DNA of 64,000 nt from Eunapius fragilis (lineage: Eukaryota; Porifera; Demospongiae; Spongillida; Spongillidae), in NCBI GenBank assembly GCA_963681505.1, contig OY811972.1:5300332-5364331 (forward strand). The letters are read 5' to 3'. The translations under genes and the position numbers were made by a program. Positions 13,209-24,145 of the stretch are shown piece after piece. Numbering within the stretch: the stretch's first letter is position 1; each line of letters begins with the position of its first letter. The notes below the pieces were generated by a model. That model was not told where the DNA came from and made no database searches. It saw only the letters and a program-made list of their open reading frames with translations.

Positions 13209-13968
13209 ATGCGCTTGGCGGTGTGGTGTGTGGGGCTCGCACTCGGCTTCCTATTGTCTCCAACACTCGCACAGAGGGACAGGCAAGCACTCTGTGGAGG
13301 TGACTTCATCTACCAGCTGCTAGATGCATGATAATTAAGACCTTGACTATTATTATTCCATCCACATCCTATCCCCACGTCCTTATCTTCGCCCTCACCT
13401 CCATCTGTCCCCAACAGCCTGTAAAGCGGTGGTAGACGAGCTTCACTATTCCGTGAGCAAAGAGGACCCGCACAAGACCCTGGAGACTGGAAGCTTTAGG
13501 GTCAACTCGAAAGGCCAACAGGTAGGAGTCACGAGCAAGAAGTACGCCGGCAGTGAGGCCCACCTCACCGAGCTGATGGAGAAGGTTTGCGACCTGATGA
13601 GCAATTACGGAGTGTCCACGGATACGAAGACGGGAGCGAAGAGCTACATACGCATCAACTCGCGCGCGGGGGAGACGATCACGTTGAGCAACGTCAATTT
13701 TAGCTCGGATGGTTCCAGGGAGCTTAGTCACGCAGTGAGTTTGCGCGCGGGTGTGTTGTGCATACTTTGTATGGGTGCATCGATGCAATGCATTCGTACT
13801 GTTGTTGCCTTATTTTTGGTTATTTGTTTCGATTCGCAGTGTACAAAGTTTGTTTCTGATTACGAAGATGACATCATAAGCCTTTTCAAGGGATCAAAGA
13901 AAAGTAAGGATTCATTGGAAAAGGAGCTGTGTTCGAAGATATGCACGAGACGTTCGAGTGAACTCTAG
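13209..13968 (+). CDS. CNPY2: Canopy-family saposin-like ER protein (3 exons)
   Basis: Predicted 178-aa secretory-pathway protein. Exons 13209-13299, 13418-13734, 13840-13968; phases join. A signal peptide (MRLAVWCVGLALGFLLSPTL, cut probably near LAQ) leads into the CxxC start (LCGACKAVVDEL), then GSFRVNSKG, SEAHLTELMEKVCDLM and IRINSRAGE, and ends KELCSKICTRRSSEL, matching the CNPY1/2 layout of spaced cysteines. Family members assist receptor folding in the ER. The C-terminus SSEL departs from the HDEL/KDEL retention signal of vertebrate CNPY2. Intron 2 (13735-13839, 105 nt) is a multiple of three and has no stop, so its retention would keep the frame. The symbol is the closest human match, not a proven orthologue. 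Confidence 0.9.
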
Positions 13969-14009
13969 TAAATTACTGGCACGTGACCGTATTAGGCAAT
14001 TATTCGTTT

Positions 14010-14015
14010 AATAAA
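14010..14015 (+). terminator. Canopy polyadenylation signal AATAAA
   Basis: AATAAA lies 41 bp after the canopy stop codon and only 56 bp before the start codon of the next gene on the same strand, showing how tightly the two are packed. Confidence 0.7.
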
Positions 14016-14070
14016 ACCCCTAACTATGTACCTATTATTATTAATATTACCTTAAAACTTCTCTTAAAAG

Positions 14071-16164
14071 ATGGAAGGAAATACAGTGGAATTTTTTGAC
14101 TTGTGCACGCACTATTTTGCCTCTGACGGGATACAAGTGGCGCTTCGCTACCCCGCTAAGTGGTCTTCAAGCGACCGTTTTCGGGTGTGGCTGTGCAGTC
14201 AGACAGTCGCTGACGACAGGTTGCTACGGGCCAGCGTGCGCTGGGACACGCCAGGAGACAACGACTCCGCCCCGTGGGTTCAAGCGACTCTGCACATCCC
14301 TCCAGCCGAACTGGAGGGTCTGAAGAGCGCCGAGTACTGGCTGCGTTGCGAGTGGCGGGAAGAAGACGGCGAAGTGATGACCGGTCGTTGCCAGCCCTTC
14401 GTTATATGCATCGAACCGCGTGACATCCCGTCGCCCGCGACCTCTGGCGACCATTCCGCGCTCGCTGAAGGTGGTGGTGGCGGCGGCGGCGGGCGACAGT
14501 CTCCAACGGCTTCGCTGGGGAGCGGCAGCTTCGTCCTAGTGGACGAGGAAGGCAACGACGACGAATGCTTGGGCGAGGGTAGAGGAGGACACGGTCCGCC
14601 TATTGAAAATGGCGAGCCCCGTGGTAACGATGCGGCAGAACACGAGGCTATCGCGGGGGGAGGCGTACCGCAGCAGCAGCCGCGAGAGGCCGTCGTCTCC
14701 GTTAGCGGTGGAGTGACTCTTGCTCCGACGGTGAACAGTTGCGGAATACAGACGCACGATGACGACAACAAAACTGAGTTATCCGAATACGGCACGCAGA
14801 CGGACCCAAACTCCGAGGAGCAGCTGGTGCAGTTAGCCAACATGACGGCTAGCTCGTATGTCAACACCCTGAGCGAGGCGGAAGTCGGTCTTCTGAAGAG
14901 CCACAACCGTGACCTGCTGGTCAAAGTGCGCAAACTCGCCGAGCGGGTTCGCCTCCTAGAGCAGGAGAAAGAAGCGGAAATGCAACGGGAAAGCGAGCGG
15001 GTTGAGCTGTCAGCCCGCCTCAAGGGGGCCGAGGAACAACTCCAGCAACTTCGCTCACAAATGGCGCGTAGCGACGCCGCGAAAGCCAGTGCGTTAGCGG
15101 AGCGGGACGACCTGCGGGCGGAAAAGGTCGTCTTGGAAACGGAGCGGGACGACCTGCGCGCGGAAAAGGCTGCCCTGGCCACGGAGCGGGACCGGCTGTG
15201 CGCGGAGGCGCTACGTCTCAGGGACGAGTGCGCGGGGCTAGCGGAGGGCAAGGAGGCGCTGGTGGCCGAGCTGCAGTGCAAGTTGGAGGAGCTGGAAGCC
15301 TCGGAGGAGAGGCAGAAGGAACTGGACAGCGTTGTGAAGAAGTCCAGCGCCGAAGTCAAGTGCTTGTTCGACCGCAACACCCAGCTTGAGGGGAGGCTTG
15401 TGTCCAAAGAGAACGAGCTGAGGGTCTCGCAGGAGGCTCTGTCGGAGAGCAGGAGGGAACTGAGCAAAGCCCTGGCGAAGCTCAAGTCGTTTGCCGCTGC
15501 CAATGAGGGTGGTGGTGAGGGGGAAGGTGGTCACAGGTCTGCTCATAACAGAGACAGGTCAGTGGGGAGAAGCGAGGAAACTCACAGTAGTGGCAATGGT
15601 AGGAGAAGGGCTACCTCCAGCGGCAGCAGCAGTAGTGAGGTCACCCCAGCCAAGCCGCTTCGCGTGCCGGAGAGATATGACGCCGGTGTACTGTTCAACA
15701 CTTACCCGGTCGCTGCTCGACCCAAGGACGAGTTTGTTACAGGCGTGGAACTTAAGGAGCCTATCCCCAGCGGGAGGAGTGGAGGAGGCAGGAGGGACCA
15801 GCCCCAGGACCACCCTCGGAGGCACCATCGCAGCAGTCGCCCACCTCACGCCCACCAAGGTACCGGTGGGGGTAGTTCCCAGACCTCTGGACCTCCTCTG
15901 GAGGGAGAGGGTGTCTCGTCATCCAAGGCAATGGCTCCGCCCACCTTATCCAAGAGGCAAGAAGGGGGCGCGTTGAGGCCAGTCGACCTTCCGCAGTTGG
16001 GAGAGACTCCCTTCACATGTCCGGTGTGCCAAAAGACGCTGTACTCAAGGGACACAGAGTTTGCTGCTACACTTCATGTAGAACACTGTCTCAGACAACA
16101 GGAGGCCATGAGCAATCCTGCCTGTCCCTTGAATGATGCCTACGCTCCTCCACCACATCAGTAA
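14071..16164 (+). CDS. SKICH-coiled-coil-zinc finger protein, CALCOCO/TAX1BP1 type (single exon)
   Basis: A 697-aa uninterrupted frame. Residues 5-115 align with the SKICH domain of CALCOCO1/NDP52/TAX1BP1 (VEFFDLCTHYF, FRVWLCSQTV, SAEYWLRCEWREEDGEV, CQPFVICIEPRD). A Gly-rich linker is followed by SFVLVDEEGNDDE (F154 to V157), an aromatic-x-x-hydrophobic motif with upstream Ser and downstream acid, as in LC3/GABARAP-interacting motifs. Residues about 255-485 form a long heptad coiled coil with near-identical repeats (ERDDLRAEK). The C-terminus (about 650-673) is one zinc finger, CPVC-x15-H-x3-C, like the ubiquitin-binding fingers of this family. In vertebrates such proteins are selective-autophagy receptors; that role is inferred here. 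It starts 102 bp after canopy and is convergent with WDSUB1 (186 bp apart). Confidence 0.87.
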   Translation: MEGNTVEFFDLCTHYFASDGIQVALRYPAKWSSSDRFRVWLCSQTVADDRLLRASVRWDTPGDNDSAPWVQATLHIPPAELEGLKSAEYWLRCEWREEDGEVMTGRCQPFVICIEPRDIPSPATSGDHSALAEGGGGGGGGRQSPTASLGSGSFVLVDEEGNDDECLGEGRGGHGPPIENGEPRGNDAAEHEAIAGGGVPQQQPREAVVSVSGGVTLAPTVNSCGIQTHDDDNKTELSEYGTQTDPNSEEQLVQLANMTASSYVNTLSEAEVGLLKSHNRDLLVKVRKLAERVRLLEQEKEAEMQRESERVELSARLKGAEEQLQQLRSQMARSDAAKASALAERDDLRAEKVVLETERDDLRAEKAALATERDRLCAEALRLRDECAGLAEGKEALVAELQCKLEELEASEERQKELDSVVKKSSAEVKCLFDRNTQLEGRLVSKENELRVSQEALSESRRELSKALAKLKSFAAANEGGGEGEGGHRSAHNRDRSVGRSEETHSSGNGRRRATSSGSSSSEVTPAKPLRVPERYDAGVLFNTYPVAARPKDEFVTGVELKEPIPSGRSGGGRRDQPQDHPRRHHRSSRPPHAHQGTGGGSSQTSGPPLEGEGVSSSKAMAPPTLSKRQEGGALRPVDLPQLGETPFTCPVCQKTLYSRDTEFAATLHVEHCLRQQEAMSNPACPLNDAYAPPPHQ

Positions 16165-16350
16165 TTCCCCTAAACCCAAACCCTTCTCTTCCCCCCATTT
16201 GACAGCCATGCATTTTTTAAATGTTAAATTAAATTTAAAAAAAAAAAAGACTGACTCAAACACACACCACCATATAAAATGACAGGGCTGTAACAACTAT
16301 ACAACCTGTTGCCATGGAGTCCAAAGGTGTAATTAAAGGGTGCAGGGGGG

Positions 16351-17956
16351 TCAAACAACAGGAGACCTTCCGACGATGAGAGCTTTGAGGTGTCTGTTGG
16401 GCACGAGTACAGTAGTGGTGAGGGGAAGGTTGGTGACAGGGCTGGTTCGCTGGCCCCTACCGAGCCACCCCATTATGGCCGAACGCTCGTACGTAAAGCC
16501 ATCTGTTGAAGGAGGGAGGCAGGCAAGTGATCAGGGAGGGTGGGAGGGGGTAAGGGGGCATACGTGCATGCAAACGGCATTGTTCACCACACCCAACATA
16601 CCTGAAGCTACAACAGGGTCTGTCATCGTTAGCTGAGTGATTGGACATTTGAAATCATCTGCAAAACAGAAAACATATGAACGTCAACACAAGGGGTTGG
16701 GAGGGGAAATGCTTTCTGGGCATCCCCCCAATTAGCAGCATCAGATGACCTTTAATGATGTCATCAGTTATGATGTAATGTGTTTACTATGACTATATGA
16801 TGTCATTGCCAATGTTGAAGTACATACAATAATGATGAGAACTAAAAGCCATATGTTTTGGTTGCCACAATTTATCACACAGGAAACGTTTCGTAATCCC
16901 AGAGCCAGAGGAGACAATGTGGCACCTCCCCATAGCCAAGATGGCGTTTATAAAAGAGTGTGGAGGTTAGTGAGTTTCAATAAAGAGTGTCGGGAGGAGG
17001 GACGGGTGGGTGGGTGCAATTGGAGGGCGCGTTCGGAGAGGGGGGTGAAAAGTTGAAGGGCGTAGTTGGCCTTCGGGGGGGGGGGGGGGGGGGGGGGGGG
17101 ACCTATCCTGCTTTAAGCCCTAATTTTTTCCTCTAACAATCACAGTTTGAAGACTGCTTATGTTATCCTTGGATTTTGATCCATGTTTTCTTATACCACA
17201 TCTAAAGATACTATGATAAGCCATTCCACCCTGGAATGAGAACACAAAACGTTTTTGTCAGTCTGCCTATGGCATTGGCTCAGTCATCACTCAGGCCTTT
17301 AGGGGACACTGCAATGCTTACCAGTTCCTGTTGTTGTGGTGCTAGGTGTGGCGGGGTCACCAAGGTCACCAATCACCTTTGCCAGTCTGGTAACTATTCA
17401 GTCACATGTTAGAAAAAAAGGGGGGGGAAAAATGACATCATTGCCATGTGATGTCTGACAACACAGGGGGTAGTTACCATGGAGAGGGAAATGATACCAC
17501 ACACACTGCACACACACACATGCACACACACACATGCACACACATGCACACACACATGCACACACACACATGCACGCACACATGCACACACACATGCACA
17601 CATACACATGCATACACACATGCACACACACACTCACATACCAGCCTCCCTATCAGCAGGGTGTACTGTGCTGTTGTTGCTGATCTGTCTTTTAACGGCT
17701 TCAGCCCACCCACACACATCANNNNNNNNNNNNNNNNNNNNNNNNNNNNNNNNNNNNNNNNNNNNNNNNNNNNNNNNNNNNNNNNNNNNNNNNNNNNNNN
17801 NNNNNNNNNNNNNNNNNNNNNNNNNNNNNNNNNNNNNNNNNNNNNNNNNNNNNNNNNNNNNNNNNNNNNNNNNNNNNNNNNNNNNNNNNNNNNNNNNNNN
17901 NNNNNNNNNNNNNNNNNNNNNTCTAAAGTCAGGCATGCACAACAGATACAAGAAAT

Positions 17957-17989
<33 letters not shown>

Positions 17990-20403
17990 ACGGGAGTCTG
18001 CCTCATTTGGATAATAACTCACATGCCCATCATTACTGAGTGCACAAGGTGACTGCATTTTTAAAAACAGTTTAAGGTACTTAAACCAAGTTAACTGATT
18101 TGGGTTGATAACTACCAGCGCATGTGCTCATCACGGTTGGGCACATACATATAAGTACCCTGGCATGCTGCCCAATTGAGCACACAGAGGAGCAGGGTAT
18201 GGTGGGTACACAGAGGAGCAGGGTATGGTGGGTACACAGAGGAGCAGGGTATGGTGGGTACACAGAGGAGCAGGGTATGGTGGGTACACAGAGGAGCAGG
18301 GTATGGTGGGTACACAGAGGAGCAGGGTATGGTGGTACACAGAGGAGCAGGGTATGGTGGGTACACAGAGGAGGAGGGTATGGTGGGTACACAGAGGAGC
18401 AGGGTATGGTGGGTACACAGAGGAGCAGGGTATGGTGGGTACACAGAGGAGCAGGGTATGGTGGGTACACAGAGGAGCAGGGTATGGTGGGTACACAGAG
18501 GAGCAGGGTATGGTGGTACACAGAGGAGCAGGGTATGGTGGGTACACAGAGGAGCAGGGTATGGAGGGTACACAGAGGAGCAGGGTATGGTGGGTACACA
18601 GAGAAGCAGGGTATGGTGGGTACACAGAGGAGCAGGGTATGGTGGGCACACTGAGGAGCAGGGTATGGTGGGTACACAGAGGAGCAGGGTATGGTGGGTA
18701 CACAGAGGAGCAGGGTATGGTGGTACACAGAGGAGCAGGGTATGGTGGGTACACAGAGGAGCAGGGTATGGAGGGTACACAGAGGAGCAGGGTATGGTGG
18801 GTACACAGAGAAGCAGGGTATGGTGGGTACACAGAGGAGCAGGGTATGGTGGGCACACTGAGAGCAGGGTATGGTGGGTACACAGAGGAGCAGGGTATGG
18901 TGTATGAAGCATGTAGATTGATAAGGATATGGTAGGGTAGGAACAAGGGGTTCCCAGGTGAGGTAATATCTGTAGACAGGATCTGCAGCTGTATGCATGT
19001 GTGGGCAAAAGGTCTGATGGCCTTTACATATAAGGTTGGTGAAGAAGTGTTACAATCAGTCTAAGCTTACTGTGCAAGACCATAGGCAGATCTAACCCTG
19101 TTTTTTTTTTTTTTTTTTCTTCACTACATAATGTGAGAGTGCTGTTAGGAGTACCTTATGGTGGCTTAAACAAGTTGACGCACAACAGTACAAGACTGAT
19201 GATGATGATGTGGCGAGAAAGTCTGCTGCACTTCATGAACAATTTGAGCACCTTGAACTCGGTTTTTCCCTTTTTAAGGTTTTTTTTCCAGGAGGAGGTG
19301 TGGGCCCACTTCCTCTAAATATAGTCAAAATAGTTGGCCCCTGCTCATGTGGTGGCAGTATGTGTAGTACATTGTGTACTGAATGAATGGATGTGATGGG
19401 CTAGTGCTGGTGGTGTGTCCTGAATGTATGGATGTGATGGGCTAGTGCTGGTGGTGTGTACTGAATGTATGGATGTGATGGTCTAGTGCTGGTGGTGTGT
19501 ACTGAATGTATGGATGTGATGGGCTAGTGCTGGTGGTGTGTACTGAATGTATGGATGTGATGGGCTAGTGCTGGTGGTGTGTACTGAATGTATGGATGTG
19601 ATGGTCTAGTGCTGGTGGTGTGTACTGAATGTATGGATGTGATGGGCTAGTGCTGGTGGTGTGTACTGAATGTATGGATGTGATGGTCTAGTGCTGGTGG
19701 TGTGTACTGAATGTATGGATGTGATGGGCTAGTGCTGGTGGTGTGTACTGAATGTATGGATGTGATGGTCTAGTGCTGGTGGTGTGTACTGAATGTATGG
19801 ATGTGATGGGCTAGTGCTGGTGGTGTGTACTGAATGTATGGATGTGATGGGCTAGTGCTGGTGGTGTGTACTGAATGTATGGATGTGATGGTCTAGTGCT
19901 GGTGGTGTGTACTGAATGTATGGATGTGATGGGCTAGTGCTGGTGGTGTGTACTGAATGTATGGATGTGATGGGCTAGTGCTGGTGGTGTGTACTGAATG
20001 TATGGATGTGATGGGCTAGTGCTGGTGGTGTGTACTGAATGTATGGATGTGATGGGTTAGTGCTGGTGGTGTGTACTGAATGTATGGATGTGATGGGCTA
20101 GTGCTGGTGGTGTGTACTGAATGTATGGATGTGATGGGCTAGTGCTGGTGGTGTGTACTGAATGTATGGATGTGATGGTCTAGTGCTGGTGGTGTGTACT
20201 GAATGTATGGATGTGATGGGCTAGTGCTGGTGGTGTGTACTGAATGTATGGATGTGATGGTCTAGTGCTGGTGGTGTGTACTGAATGTATGGATGTGATG
20301 GTCTAGTGCTGGTGGTGTGTACAATGGACGCAGTAACTAAACTAAGTTTCAATATGCCCAGATCCTTTGTGGGTGGGGCGCGTTAATAACAAAACCGGGC
20401 TGG

Positions 20404-20447
<44 letters not shown>

Positions 20448-20577
20448 TCCTCACTATAACAGCAAGGATATACCCAGCTTGGGGACCTAGTACCCTCTTG
20501 CAAACCTTTGCCTAATGGAGCGAAGCTAAGCAGAGCAACTGTTTTGCAGAGAAGTAAGCTAGTCACGTGTGCACCCA

Positions 20578-20639
<62 letters not shown>

Positions 20640-20861
20640 CAGTAGCAAACAATTACCATGTTTACAGTAATTGATTCACAGGTACAACCACAAGCTAACG
20701 GAACCAATTAGCTAAAAAAAAATTGCAGAAGGGAATGAATGGGATGCTTGGTATCCGTTTGTTAATATTTTTGAGTTAATAGAGGAAATGTACGTCTAAT
20801 TCAATATAGCAGCAGTTTTGCAGAGAGTATCAGTAATTTACATCTCACACATAGCATACTA

Positions 20862-20918
<57 letters not shown>

Positions 20919-22043
20919 GGCCTTACACTCACCCAGAGGCCAGCAGTGTGCCGTCAGGGGAGATGGCACAGCAGTGCACAGGGGCAGAGTGAGACGAGAG
21001 GATTGCCTTACACTGCAAGACCACCTTCCCTGGGAGGAGGGGTGGAGCATTAGTGAGGGGGTGGGGCATTGGTGAGGGGTGGAGCATTGGTGAGGGGTGG
21101 AGCATTAGTGAGGGGTGGAGCATTGGTGAGGGGTGGAGCATTAGTGAGGGGTGGAGCATTGGTGAGGGGTGGAGCATTGGTGAGGGGTGGAGCATTGGTG
21201 AGGGGTGGAGCATTGGTGAGGGGTGGAGCATTGGTGAGGGGTGGAGCATTGGTGAGGGGTGGAGCATTGGTGAGGGGTGGAATATTGGTGAGGGGTGGAG
21301 CATTGGTGAGGGGTGGGGCATTACAGTGAAAAAGGAGGGCTATGATCACAGGGGGGGGCGTAGCCTCATACTTTGTTGCACTGACACATTCCACAGTTTC
21401 AGGACGTTGTCATTCCCAGCAGTGACCATGACATAAGGCTGACTCTGCTCTCCCTGGGATGGCGCCATTTGGATAGCATTCACACCCAGGTCATGGATCA
21501 TGTGCTTTCCAACCATCGCTCCCGAGAACGCATCAGAAAATATAACCTCCCCAGTGCTCCCTCCTGTCACCAGCAGCCAGCCAATGGGAGCGAAGGAACA
21601 ACATACCACCCTGGGAAGGGGGGGGGGGCGGGAGGAAGGGGGGGGGGGGAGAAGGAGGAGTTAAAGAAGGGAGAGAAAGTACAGGAGTAGACAGGTGTAT
21701 ATTGGTGTGGGGTGTGGTGTTATGTAGGAACCCTCAGGGTTAGACAAACTAGCATATTTTGTGGAGTGATGGGCATGCTGCCAGCTGATATATATACAGT
21801 GTGTGTAGTGCGTGACACGCTCACGTGCTCTCGTGCTTGGTGGTGGTGGCGATGCATCTCATGGTGGAGACCTCCCACACTCGCACGCTCTCGTCGGCCG
21901 ACCCGGTCGCCAGGAGATTACCGTCCGGAGAGAACGAGCAACACCTAACGGAACCGGAGTGTCCGCTCAGAGTACCTGTGCGAAGCGAGCGACCGCGCGA
22001 ATTGAGAAGTAACGCAATTAAATGGACACTAGCTACGCCTATA

Positions 22044-22104
<61 letters not shown>

Positions 22105-22394
22105 ACACGCACACCTATTAGACTCCAGTTGGCCGTCGACCACAGCTTGACGCTCGTGTCGCTAGACGTCGTGACGAGGACGTCCCCGCACGGACTGAAC
22201 ACGCACGCGTTGACGTGCAGCGAGTGGGCGACCAAGGGGGAAGGCGGGACCACTTCCCGCCCGGCGGTCGCGTCCCACACGCGCAGGGACCTGTCCCCGC
22301 TGCAGGTGACCAGCCTCTGGTCGAGGGGGGACCAGCTGACAAAGTTCACGTCGGCGGTGTGTCCCCTGAACTCGCGGAGACAGGAGACCTCCAT
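16351..22394 (-). CDS. WDSUB1: WDSUB1-type WD40 / U-box protein, incomplete across a gap
   Basis: Predicted E3 ubiquitin-ligase-like protein. Supported exons: 22115-22394 (WD repeats 1-2, [34 protein letters not shown]), 21825-21975 ([26 protein letters not shown]), 21372-21610 ([25 protein letters not shown]), 20933-21029 ([20 protein letters not shown]), 17322-17386 ([19 protein letters not shown]), 16602-16658 and 16351-16502, the last two forming a C-terminal U-box ([49 protein letters not shown]). Phases join within each run. The last WD repeat and the SAM domain expected from human WDSUB1 were not found: they may lie in the N gap or in the repeat-rich interval 17.7-20.9 kb. A possible SAM-end exon stops at 17638 (frame ...ADREAG) beside the gap. 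Confidence 0.88.
17078..17100. repeat. G homopolymer run
   Basis: About 23 consecutive G bases lie in the WDSUB1 intron between exons 17322-17386 and 16602-16658. Similar C or G runs occur at about 12126, 17957, 54957, 56271 and 59410. Confidence 0.9.
17500..17640. repeat. CA-rich variable microsatellite (cacatg/cacaca)
   Basis: Interleaved acacacatgc units sit next to the assembly gap, in a WDSUB1 intron. Confidence 0.9.
17722..17921. other. Assembly gap of exactly 200 N
   Basis: Exactly 200 undetermined bases, a usual placeholder length, flanked by a CA-rich array on the left and a C homopolymer (about 17957-17990) on the right. It lies in WDSUB1 where the SAM-domain exons would be expected. 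Confidence 1.
18181..18903. repeat. 26-bp minisatellite with higher-order structure, in a WDSUB1 intron
   Basis: About 28 units of tacacagaggagcagggtat plus ggtggg. Variant units (ggtggtacac, atggagggt, agaagcagg, gcacactgag) recur in the same order near 18510-18655 and 18719-18862, so a block of about 210 bp was duplicated after the variants arose. The long open frames on both strands here are artefacts of the array. Confidence 0.96.
19375..20322. repeat. 41-bp minisatellite in a WDSUB1 intron
   Basis: About 23 units of actgaatgtatggatgtgat, gggctagtgctggtggtgtg, t. The main variant is gggcta against ggtcta, in an irregular alternation. The last unit ends in gtacaatggacg at about 20325. Confidence 0.97.
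20406..20637 (+). pseudogene. Isolated second copy of MLX exon 3 with its TG flanks, inside WDSUB1
   Basis: From gtggtcctcactataacag through the whole 91-nt exon (20465-20555) to gtgtgcacccaatg, this block equals 10774-10905 with two differences (cttgttacg against ctagtcacg), both in the intron just after the donor. Both copies are bounded on each side by TG repeats. Here it is antisense to the WDSUB1 intron that holds it, and no other MLX exon is nearby, so it should not be functional. A real duplication primed by TG repeats or an assembly error are both possible. Confidence 0.9.
20868..20914. repeat. (CA)n microsatellite
   Basis: A pure CA run begins just downstream of the donor of WDSUB1 exon 20933-21029. 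Confidence 0.95.
21047..21325. repeat. 18-bp minisatellite in a WDSUB1 intron
   Basis: About 15 units of ttggtgaggggtggagca, with a few agtg/attagtg variants, between exons 20933-21029 and 21372-21610. The period is a multiple of three, so it yields repetitive open frames that are not genes. Confidence 0.96.
22047..22105. repeat. (CA)n microsatellite at a splice donor
   Basis: The donor of WDSUB1 exon 1 (22115) reads GTGTGCGTG and merges directly with this TG repeat on the gene's strand. Confidence 0.95.
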
Positions 22395-22577
22395 GATGTA
22401 ATAGTAATAGTATTAGAGAGAAATTAAGTTTATTACCTGTAATTGGATGCGCAAAAATATATGTTCGCCTTACATAGATGGTGAATGTTGGTCATGTGAT
22501 GCAGTGGGGTCTCACTCCAAACTGCATGCAAGTACCTATGTGGCCCATTATAGTACTAAATGAAGCACCTTCCACCT

Positions 22578-22630
<53 letters not shown>

Positions 22631-23257
22631 CACATGCACGCATTTGTCTGATAATGACTGCGAATGACCATGACTCCCATAGTTGCTCTCCCTCCTGCCC
22701 ACCAGTAGCCGGAGAGCCATGCCAATGTCTCGTCACTTTAGCACTCTGACATCTTTGAGAGCACATGAGATATGGACAACACAACCAAATTCCCATTCAT
22801 TCAACTGACCCAATGAATTGAAAATCAACATCAATAAAGTTTTTAAGACACAATTATGCCAAAGTTGTCTTACAAAACATACAAATGTTAATGGACCACC
22901 ATCGGAAGAGGAAACGTGGAGCAGGAGGTGTGGCAGTTCATTGAAGGAGGCATTTGGATTGTGCTGTAGGAATGGGGACCATACATGTAGGAATGGGGAC
23001 CACACATGTAGGAATGGGGACCACACATGTAGGAATGGGGACCACACTTGACAAATAGACAGCTTCAGGATGTGATTATTTTGTAGTCCAGATGTGATGT
23101 CACCTAGTTTCATGCATCATGTCTCCATATGGACCACTATACATCTTTGCACATGATGTAAGAAACAAACGCCATAATTACTATTGTGACGTCACATCAC
23201 ATCAGGACCACAACGTAATCAGACCATTGAATTGGCCTCGCCAATACAACCATAAAT
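22395..23257. other. Intergenic stretch with microsatellite and a short 21-bp repeat
   Basis: It holds a CA run (about 22578-22628) and four copies of a 21-bp unit (gtaggaatggggaccacaca plus t) at about 22970-23045. No convincing gene was seen. It must include the WDSUB1 promoter at its left end. Confidence 0.6.
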
Positions 23258-23327
23258 TCAGAGTACGAAATTTAAACATCTGCGGGAGAGATCTAAAAAT
23301 GAATTATGTATGCCATGATCGCGAGGT

Positions 23328-23370
<43 letters not shown>

Positions 23371-24111
23371 CACCTGCACTCATGCAAGCGTACCATTGTG
23401 TGCAGGGGGTGGGGCGGCGGCATTGTGTGCAGGGGGTGGTGCAGCAGCCTGAGGCTTGGGACCTGAAATAACATACTTCATAGCTCCGTTTTTAAAATAA
23501 CCAGTCCCCAGGCCACAATCCAGGTCATCTTCGCTCAATCCCAGATCACCACATTAGTCCCTCTGCATGGCCGCACCCAAGCAACATGTGTTGTGTGTGT
23601 CAGTGTGCACATATGCATGCACACACACACACACGTGCACACACACACACACACATACATGCATGTGCCCCAGAGCACACACACTATGCACGCATATTTT
23701 CACACAACACAATACATCTTTGCGTACACACTTCCTTACTTGGTGGGGGTGGAGGCTTGGGTCCTGAAAATAACAGTATTTGCCATCAAATATCATGTTG
23801 TCATGGTTACCTCCATACATAGCATACTTACTAATGCAAGCAGTTGACTATAATGCGAGCAGCCTTTTTTGACCACTGACCTCACACTACGCACCTCCTC
23901 CTCACCTACACACCTCCTCACCTACACACCTCCTCCTCACCTACACACCTCCTCCTCACACTATACACCTCCTCCTCACCTACACACCTCCTCCTCACAC
24001 TATACACCTACAGCTGTCTCACAATATGCCAGAGAAGTGCACGGGTGCAATTTGTTTTCAGTGCTAATTAGTGCTTATTAACGTGTACACACACACATAC
24101 ACACACAGCAT

Positions 24112-24145
<34 letters not shown>

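Noticed and set aside
14280-15503. 407-residue Ser/Arg-rich open frame on the minus strand
   Set aside because: It is antisense to the well-supported SKICH/coiled-coil gene and reflects that gene's codon bias.
18081-19008. Long repetitive open frames on both strands
   Set aside because: They come from the 26-bp minisatellite in a WDSUB1 intron and have no unique sequence.
19133-19318. Possible missing WDSUB1 exon
   Set aside because: None of the minus-strand frames resembles a WD repeat or SAM domain, and phases do not fit.
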